In this document: in pieces, positions 58,816-64,000 of the stretch
Layout of the letters: the number at the start of each line of letters is the position of its first letter
Numbering within the stretch: the first letter of the stretch is position 1
From: CADCVQ01 sp038260305
Lineage (GTDB): Bacteria > Actinomycetota > Thermoleophilia > Solirubrobacterales > Solirubrobacteraceae
Assembly (NCBI GenBank): GCA_038260305.1
Contig: JBBSNY010000007.1
Coordinates: 62,001-126,000 of the forward strand
DNA: 64,000 nucleotides
Reading direction: 5' to 3'
Made by a program: the position numbers and the translations under genes
Notes under the pieces: generated by a model
Databases searched by the model: none
The model's input: only the letters and a program-made list of their open reading frames with translations
Told to the model about the DNA's origin: nothing

Positions 58816-58895
58816 GGGCGGGCGGGCGGGCGGGCTCAGCGTCCGGGCTCAGCGTCCGGGCTCAGCGTCCGGGCTCAGCGTCGCGCTCAGCGTCC
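58816..58895 (+). repeat. GGGC run and 13-bp tandem repeats (gggctcagcgtcc)
   Basis: A (GGGC)n run (58816-58835) leads into about five 13-bp units (58832-58895, last ones degenerate). On the minus strand each unit encodes the end of the next gene, EPGR followed by a TGA stop, so the gene end itself has been amplified. Confidence 0.85.
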
Positions 58896-59381
58896 GGGCT
58901 CGGCCGGGAACTGCTCGAGGATCCAGTCCGCGTCGAGCCGCGGGCGCCGGTAGGAGCGCCCGCCGACACGGACGTACTCGCCCGTGCGCGGGTTGATCGG
59001 GAGCTGACGCTCGATCGGATACCACTCGTTGTGCTGCTCGATGAGCTCGAGCAGCTCGGCCGGAAACGGCCATGCCTCGGCGAGCGCACGCCAGCGATCG
59101 GGGAACGAGGCGTGATCGCGCCTGCACGTCTCGCGCAGCTGCGCGCAGGCGTCGGCAAGCAGCCGCCGCTCGTGCGCGATCGCGCCGTCGATGTCGCCCA
59201 CGCGCTCCATCCAGCGTGGCCGCACGCCGCCCTTGAGATAGGCCTCGACCGAGCGCCGCGACTGCCGCGCGCGCTCGGACAGCGGCCTCCCCTTGCCGGA
59301 CTCGTCGTCGAGGTCGCGCGAGACCACGCGCTCGACCGCCGTGCGCTGTCCCTCGTCGAACTGAATCCGCTCGTCTCGCAA
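58887..59381 (-). CDS. Conserved-looking protein of unknown function
   Basis: This 164-residue soluble protein is rich in Arg, Glu and Trp. Segments that look constrained include RPRWMERVGDIDGAIAHERR, WPFPAELLELIEQHNEWYPI and DADWILEQFP. There is no membrane segment or recognised motif. The ATG at 59381 is the first in frame with coding character. Its 3' end lies in a 13-bp tandem repeat array in which the stop is repeated. Confidence 0.6.
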   Translation of the reverse strand: MRDERIQFDEGQRTAVERVVSRDLDDESGKGRPLSERARQSRRSVEAYLKGGVRPRWMERVGDIDGAIAHERRLLADACAQLRETCRRDHASFPDRWRALAEAWPFPAELLELIEQHNEWYPIERQLPINPRTGEYVRVGGRSYRRPRLDADWILEQFPAEPGR

Positions 59382-59431
59382 CGCCGTTCAGTGTTGCAAG
59401 TCGCCGGTCTCCGACGACGCAATTGGCGTCG

Positions 59432-59794
59432 TCAAGCTCGCCCGATCTGGCGACCGAGCCAGACGGCGAACAGCCCGAGCGCGAGCGTCGCGATGACGTT
59501 CAGCGCCCCGAGCCAGGGCCGCCCCTCCTCGCCGAGCCGGTGGCTGTCGAAGACCCACGTGCTGAACGTCGTGTACGCGCCGAGTAGCGCGCCGCCGACG
59601 AGCCGGTAGGCGTCGCCGTGCAGCGCTGCGCCGGCGAGTACCCCGAGCACGAGCGCGCCGCTGAGGTTGACGGCGAGGATCCCGAACGGGAAGCGTCCGC
59701 CGGCGCGCCGGATGACGAAGCCGTCGACAAGGAAGCGCGCGGCGGCTCCGACCCCGCCGAGCAGCCCGACGCCGAGCACCACGAGCGCGCTCAC
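59432..59794 (-). CDS. crcB: Fluoride channel CrcB/Fluc (copy 1)
   Basis: This 120-residue, four-helix protein has GGVGAAARFLVDGFVIRR, FPFGILAVNLSGALVLGVLAG and the TTFSTWVFDSHRL motif (Na+/fluoride site) of Fluc channels. Two crcB genes in tandem normally give a heterodimeric channel. The start is GTG at 59794, overlapping a mini-ORF that overlaps crcB copy 2. Confidence 0.92.
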   Translation of the reverse strand: MSALVVLGVGLLGGVGAAARFLVDGFVIRRAGGRFPFGILAVNLSGALVLGVLAGAALHGDAYRLVGGALLGAYTTFSTWVFDSHRLGEEGRPWLGALNVIATLALGLFAVWLGRQIGRA

Positions 59795-59892
59795 GACGAT
59801 CCCCGCAGCAGCCGGACCACGATGCGCGCGAACGGCGCGACCGCGCCACCCTCTGCGGCCGGCGCGGCAAGGCTCGAGGCCCGCCCATTCAT
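59791..59892 (-). CDS. 33-residue mini-ORF linking the two crcB genes
   Basis: An ATG at 59892 overlaps the stop of crcB copy 2 (ATGA) and its TGA overlaps the GTG start of copy 1 (GTGA), giving 4-base overlaps at both ends. The peptide starts MNGRASSLAAPAAEG and ends RIVVRLLRGSS. It may only carry ribosomes across the gap (translational coupling). Chance is possible in GC-rich DNA. Confidence 0.4.
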   Translation of the reverse strand: MNGRASSLAAPAAEGGAVAPFARIVVRLLRGSS

Positions 59893-60287
59893 GTCGCGAC
59901 CCGCCGGCGGCGCGCCACGCTCGTCGCGACCGCGACCGCCCCGAGCCCGATCACGACGCTCGTCAGCGCATACGCTGCCGCCAACGCGTAGTGCGCCTCG
60001 TCGAGCATCCGCAGGAGCTCGAGCTGCAGCGTCGAGAAGGTCGTCAACGCGCCGCAGAACCCCGTCCCGATGAGGCGCAGCCGCACCGACGCGATCGGCA
60101 CGCGGTCGTGCAGGCTGGCCGCGACGTAGCCCAGCACGAGCGCACCCGCGATGTTCGCGACGAACGTCGCCCACGGCCACTCCCCCGCCCCAACCGGCCA
60201 CATCTCCGCGAGCGCGACGCGCGCGAGCGCGCCGACGAAGCCGCCCGCGAAGACCGCCGCGAGCTCGCGGGGATCGGCGCTCCTCAT
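59889..60287 (-). CDS. crcB: Fluoride channel CrcB/Fluc (copy 2)
   Basis: This 132-residue protein has GGFVGALARVALAE, WATFVANIAGALVLGYVA and the GTGFCGALTTFSTLQLE motif, four helices, ending in a basic tail. The ATG overlaps the flippase stop by 4 bases, so the fluoride exporter genes are translationally coupled behind a flippase gene. Confidence 0.92.
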   Translation of the reverse strand: MRSADPRELAAVFAGGFVGALARVALAEMWPVGAGEWPWATFVANIAGALVLGYVAASLHDRVPIASVRLRLIGTGFCGALTTFSTLQLELLRMLDEAHYALAAAYALTSVVIGLGAVAVATSVARRRRVAT

Positions 60288-61885
60288 CCCAGCGCCGCCC
60301 CCACCCCCGGCCGGCGGCGCAGGTAGGCCAGGATCTCGCCGAGCAGCTTGCGCTCGAGCAGGGCCGTCGCACCGATCGTCACGAGCACGTACAAGCCGAG
60401 CATCGCGAGCGCGGCGAGCAGCGAGGCCTCGTCTCCGAACGCTAGCCGCAGGCCGATCACGATCGCCACCGCCGGCACGCTGGGCAGCAACGCGCGCGCC
60501 GTGTGCCAGATCAGGCGGAAGGCCGGGAACAGGTGGCGCAGGTAGGCCATCCGCACGGTGAAGTTCACGGCCTCGACGAGCAGCGTGGCCAGGGCCAGGC
60601 CGCGCAGCCCGTCGGATGCGAGCAGCGGCAGGGCGATCGCGATGAACGCCACGATCGCGATCGCCGACGCGATGCCGATCGGTTTCGTGCGACCCAAGGC
60701 CCGGTAGAACGCGTCCCAGTTGAAGCCGATCTGGTGGACCGCGACCGAGACGCCGATCGCCTGCATGAGGCCGATGCCCGGCCGCCAGCGCTCGCCGATC
60801 GCGAACTGGACGAGATCCTCGGCGAACAGCGCGAGGCCGAGGCCGAACGGCGCACCCCACATCACGGCGAGGCGGTTGGACTTCACGAACGCCTCGAACA
60901 GCAGGTCCGCGCGGTCCTTGACGGCGCAGATCGTCGGGTAGATCGTCTGCGTGATCGCCTGGTCGGCGCGATCGGAGTACTGCGAGATCACCGAGGCCAG
61001 GGCGATGATCCCGATGCCGCCGAGGCCGAGCTTCGCCTCTCCCACGACGAGCAGCCCCTGGCCGACGACGACCGCCGAGCCGCCCGCCAGCACGAGCGGC
61101 CAACTGAACGCCGCGTAGGAGCGCAACGTGTCGCGGTCAAACGCCAGCCCGAGCTCGTACGGGCACGCACGCAGCGACACGAGCGCGCCCGCCCAGGCGC
61201 CGATCACGATGCCGAGGATCAGCGCCCAGTAGCCGGCGCCGGCGACGAGCAGCACGACGGCGATGACGAAGCCGAGGACCGGGTCGACGGCCTGCAGCTT
61301 GCGCTGGCGGACGAAGTCCATCTCGCGGTAGAAGATCCACAGCGGCGCCTGCAAGGCGTACGCGGGGATCACGAGCAGCGACACGAGCGCCGGCGCGATG
61401 ATGTTCGGCGTGTCGAAGATCGCGGCCATGGCCGGCACGAGCAGGAGCCCGCCGACGAGCGCGATCGCCGCGAGGCCCAGCTCGAACGTCATCGCCTTGC
61501 GAAACGCGACCGCCTGATCGGCCTCGTCCTGCTGGATGTACTTGTCGCCGATCCCGACCTGGCGCAGGAACTGGAGCGTCGCCAGCACGACGAGCACAAC
61601 GCCCCAGACGCCGTACTCCGTCGTCGTCAGGAACGCCGCGACGAGGAAGCCGCGCACGAGCGCGAGCGTGTTGACGCTCGTCAGGAAGATCGCGTTGACG
61701 ATCGTTCCGCGGGCCGCGCGGATGCGCAGTCCGGAGCCGGCAGCCGGCCGGCCCGCGGCTACCGGCGGCGGCTGCTCGCCCGCGGCCGTCATACCGGCGT
61801 CGGCGGGCGCGCTGCCCGGCAGCGTCGGCAGCGGATCGGGCGACGGGTCGTCGCCGCGGTGGATCGGTGGAGTCAGATCCGCCAT
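60284..61885 (-). CDS. Polysaccharide/lipid flippase (MOP superfamily)
   Basis: This 533-residue protein has a Pro/Ala-rich soluble N-terminus of about 50 residues, then 12 to 14 helices. It contains the family motifs TEYGVWGVVLVVLATLQFLRQVGIGD and PLWIFYREMDFVRQRKLQ, as in WzxC/TuaB-type exporters. It would export lipid-linked glycans from the second cluster. It is unusually coupled to the two crcB genes downstream. Confidence 0.85.
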   Translation of the reverse strand: MADLTPPIHRGDDPSPDPLPTLPGSAPADAGMTAAGEQPPPVAAGRPAAGSGLRIRAARGTIVNAIFLTSVNTLALVRGFLVAAFLTTTEYGVWGVVLVVLATLQFLRQVGIGDKYIQQDEADQAVAFRKAMTFELGLAAIALVGGLLLVPAMAAIFDTPNIIAPALVSLLVIPAYALQAPLWIFYREMDFVRQRKLQAVDPVLGFVIAVVLLVAGAGYWALILGIVIGAWAGALVSLRACPYELGLAFDRDTLRSYAAFSWPLVLAGGSAVVVGQGLLVVGEAKLGLGGIGIIALASVISQYSDRADQAITQTIYPTICAVKDRADLLFEAFVKSNRLAVMWGAPFGLGLALFAEDLVQFAIGERWRPGIGLMQAIGVSVAVHQIGFNWDAFYRALGRTKPIGIASAIAIVAFIAIALPLLASDGLRGLALATLLVEAVNFTVRMAYLRHLFPAFRLIWHTARALLPSVPAVAIVIGLRLAFGDEASLLAALAMLGLYVLVTIGATALLERKLLGEILAYLRRRPGVGAALG

Positions 61886-61928
61886 CTGTCAGCCACGATA
61901 CGGGCCGCGAGGGCGACGCCGCCGCCGC

Positions 61929-62687
61929 TCAGCGCGCGGTCGAGCCCGTGCCGAGCAGGCGGATCGCGCTACCCGCTACCGCGGCGAGCGATCCGACGAC
62001 GAGCAGGTACGCCCCGACGCCGATCAACTTGAACTTCAGCTCGAGCGGGAAGAAGATCGTCTCGCCGAGCGCGAGCGCGGCGACGACGAGCGCGGCGACG
62101 GCCAGCACCTGGCGCGGCCGCAGCACGTCTGCGACGACGAGTACGAGCAGCAGGCCGAGGTAGACGGCGAGGGCGCTGTCCATGTGCTGGGCGCCTCCCC
62201 ACAGCGAGACGTACTGGCCGTCGACGCCGAAGAAGTCCAGGAACGACGCGCCGAATGTCAGCGCGCCGCCCACCACGGCCACGGCTGAGCCCAGGCGCGA
62301 CGGCGTCGCGGACGCTACCGGCGCGAGCGCGAGCCGCCAGCCGACGGCAACAAGCATCGCGATCGCTCCGACGAGCTGGACGTACATCCCGATCGCGGCG
62401 TCGCCGAAGCCGCCCTCGACGGGGTACCACGCAAACTGGCCGACGGCAACGGTCGCGAACACACCGCCCGCAACGGCGACCGCCGTCCGCGCACGGGCAA
62501 CGTCCAGGGCCCACAGGCCGAGCGCGACGACGACGCAGACGAGCATCGAGATGTCCGTGACCGTCGATAGCTGCCAGACGCTCGCCTTGTTTTCGGTGTT
62601 GTTCTCCAGCAGCGATCCGAGGATGAACACGGGCACGCCGGCGAGACCAACGAGCGATGCGCGCCGCATGACCGCGACTGTATCCAA
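61929..62687 (-). CDS. Multi-pass membrane protein of unknown function
   Basis: This 252-residue protein has about seven hydrophobic helices, with a short extracytoplasmic segment ENNTENKASVWQLSTVTDI after the first. No motif is recognised. The start could be the ATG at 62687 or 62669. It lies upstream of the flippase on the same strand (43 bases) and is divergent from the next gene. Confidence 0.65.
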   Translation of the reverse strand: MDTVAVMRRASLVGLAGVPVFILGSLLENNTENKASVWQLSTVTDISMLVCVVVALGLWALDVARARTAVAVAGGVFATVAVGQFAWYPVEGGFGDAAIGMYVQLVGAIAMLVAVGWRLALAPVASATPSRLGSAVAVVGGALTFGASFLDFFGVDGQYVSLWGGAQHMDSALAVYLGLLLVLVVADVLRPRQVLAVAALVVAALALGETIFFPLELKFKLIGVGAYLLVVGSLAAVAGSAIRLLGTGSTAR

Positions 62688-62725
62688 CGCGCCTGCGGTC
62701 GCACGTCCCTTAGCCTGCCCCCGGC

Positions 62726-64000
62726 ATGCCCCTCGAGGACTTCCTCACCGGCAGCGTCCTGTTCGCGTTGATGGCGCTTGCGGTGCTCGTCGCGACGGGC
62801 CTTGTCGTGCAGCGCCGGCTCGGGCACCTCGACCGCGTCGAACGCCTGCTCGCGGCTGTCGTCATCGGGACGGCCGTCCTCATCGGCGTTCATCTTTCCC
62901 CGCTCCTCCTGGGGATCCTCACACAGGCGACGGTGCTCGTCGCCTGCGTGCTCGCGGTCGTGATCGCGACGCGTGTGAAGCCCGCCGTGCCGGCGCCCTC
63001 ACACCCGCCGGCGGCCGAAGAAGAGCACGACGAAGCGCCGGCGCCGGCGCCCGCGCCGCAGAGCACCCGCCTGGAATGGGCGCTTGCCGCGACCGCGTCC
63101 GCGGTCGTGCTCGTCGCGCTGCTCACCGATCTGAAGCGCTGGGCGACGAACGAGCTCGTCGGCGTCGACCCGCTGACGTTCCACCTGCCGAACATCGGCC
63201 GCTGGATCCAGACGCATTCGCTGTGGCAGATCGACCAGTTCGTGCCGCTGCTCGCCCACGGCAACTACCCCAACAACGGCGACGTCGTGATGCTCAGCAC
63301 GGTCCTGCCGTGGCACAACGACTTCCTCGTACGCGCGCCGATCCTCTTCTTCCTGCTCGTCACGGCGGTCGCCGTCGCGGCGGTCGCGCGCGAGCTGCGC
63401 GCGCCACCGGCCGCAGCGGTGCTCGCGGGCGCGGCGATCCTGTCGGTCCCGATCGTCGGCCTCGCGACGATCCCGCGCGCGCTGCCCGACGCGCTGCTGT
63501 GGGCGACCTACGCCTGCGGCGTGCTGTTCCTCCTGCGCCACGCGCGCACGGCGCGGCGCAGCGATCTCTGGCTCGCGGCGACGGCGCTCGCGATCGCCTT
63601 CGGGACGAAGTGGTACGGGCTGAGCTCGGTCGGTATCCTCGTCGCGGTCTGGATTGCCGCGCGCCTGCTCGCGCGCGACGTCCCACGCAGGCTCGCGCTG
63701 CGTGACGGCGTGCTGCTCGCCATCGTCGTGGGCCTCGGCGACGCGGCGTGGGCCGCGCGCAACCTCGTCGAGTCTCACAACCCGTTCTTCCCCGCGAAGA
63801 TCGCCGCGTTCGGGATCACGATCTTCGACGCCCCGCGCGACATCATCGTCGAGCAGGTCGGCTTCAACTTCTACGACTACCTCGGCGACCCGCCGGTCCT
63901 GCGCCAGCTCGGCGGCCAGGTCTTCGACGGGCTCGGCGTGCTGGCGATCGTCTGCGCGATCGGGCTCGTCGTCGCAGCGATCCTCAACCGCCGCCCGACC
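62726..64000 (+). CDS. GT-C-like multi-pass membrane protein (5' part)
   Basis: The ATG at 62726 opens a frame that runs out of the window (at least 425 residues). Two N-terminal helices are followed by a charged linker (about 90-115), then VGVDPLTFHLPNIGRWIQT in the first extracytoplasmic loop and many helices. An acidic residue followed by xTxHLP in the first loop is typical of GT-C glycosyltransferases of the ArnT/GT39-like type, which use polyprenyl-phosphate sugars. The truncated polyprenol-phosphate sugar transferase at the window start would suit as donor enzyme. Start and family are likely; substrate is unknown. Confidence 0.7.
   Translation, partial: MPLEDFLTGSVLFALMALAVLVATGLVVQRRLGHLDRVERLLAAVVIGTAVLIGVHLSPLLLGILTQATVLVACVLAVVIATRVKPAVPAPSHPPAAEEEHDEAPAPAPAPQSTRLEWALAATASAVVLVALLTDLKRWATNELVGVDPLTFHLPNIGRWIQTHSLWQIDQFVPLLAHGNYPNNGDVVMLSTVLPWHNDFLVRAPILFFLLVTAVAVAAVARELRAPPAAAVLAGAAILSVPIVGLATIPRALPDALLWATYACGVLFLLRHARTARRSDLWLAATALAIAFGTKWYGLSSVGILVAVWIAARLLARDVPRRLALRDGVLLAIVVGLGDAAWAARNLVESHNPFFPAKIAAFGITIFDAPRDIIVEQVGFNFYDYLGDPPVLRQLGGQVFDGLGVLAIVCAIGLVVAAILNRRPT

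Noticed and set aside
58832..58895. 13-bp tandem repeats considered as CRISPR or plasmid-like iterons
   Set aside because: No spacers and no replication gene nearby; the units are copies of the adjacent gene end.
59432..62687. A fluoride riboswitch ahead of the crcB genes
   Set aside because: I found no crcB-type aptamer core upstream of either crcB gene or of the flippase gene.

Overview
The window is very GC-rich bacterial DNA. Start codons are often GTG, neighbouring genes commonly overlap by 4 bases (ATGA or GTGA), and many start sites have GGAGG-type ribosome binding sites. The gene content (fused SecDF, DUF4383 and DUF3817 membrane proteins, a threonine-synthase-like gene beside a MoaD-type carrier, many secreted PKD or Ig-like proteins) suggests a high-GC actinobacterium, most likely of the Thermoleophilia/Solirubrobacterales type. 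That placement is inference from gene content, not from a marker gene.

Layout. 1-2913: the 3' end of a polyprenol-phosphate sugar transferase, tRNA-Arg(CCG), a LysM protein, two small proteins and an epoxide-hydrolase-like enzyme. 2994-6993: a compact defence-like island with a MNT/HEPN toxin-antitoxin pair, a stand-alone TIR protein, a frameshifted P-loop NTPase with an altered Walker A, and a membrane protein with glycine-zipper repeats that keeps only the C-terminal half of a STAND-type NTPase. 7003-9984: LigD and a DUF4383 membrane protein. 10154-12841: a SAM-I-type riboswitch ahead of a threonine-synthase-like enzyme and a sulfur carrier (a probable methionine/homocysteine locus), divergent from CorA. 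12845-17934: a lipid kinase gene, then a scarred region. The 3' end of the kinase gene is repeated 3 kb downstream, and between the copies lie a broken secreted-protein gene and a broken MalT-like LuxR regulator. A lower-GC GNAT-membrane fusion follows. 17944-31655: a VOC protein, a secreted S15-type hydrolase, then the housekeeping block rel, recJ, secDF, ruvB, ruvA, ruvC on the minus strand.

31771-45681 is a surface-polysaccharide locus: initiating sugar-phosphate transferase, Wzz/BY-kinase, acyltransferases, a polymerase-like protein, flippase, three GT2 glycosyltransferases and a methyltransferase. It sits between ruvC and yebC, genes that are usually neighbours. 46566-55180 holds a MOSC protein behind a 10-bp inverted repeat, a secreted arylsulfotransferase-like protein, phosphomannomutase, an MBL hydrolase, an SGNH hydrolase and a two-gene membrane-anchored molybdopterin oxidoreductase unit. 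55195-64000 is a second glycan-related stretch: two methyltransferases, a hexapeptide acetyltransferase, GT2, flippase and a GT-C-like membrane protein. Tandem crcB fluoride channels and a short repeat-rich scar lie inside it.

The main points of interest are the riboswitch-controlled thrC-like/moaD pair, the TIR/NTPase plus HEPN-MNT island with its decaying NTPases, the duplicated kinase-gene end that frames two pseudogenes, and several small structural elements (a 22-bp inverted repeat over the rel stop codon, a mini-ORF linking two crcB genes, a repeated stop-codon array at 58.8 kb). I saw no CRISPR array, no rRNA and no transposase gene.
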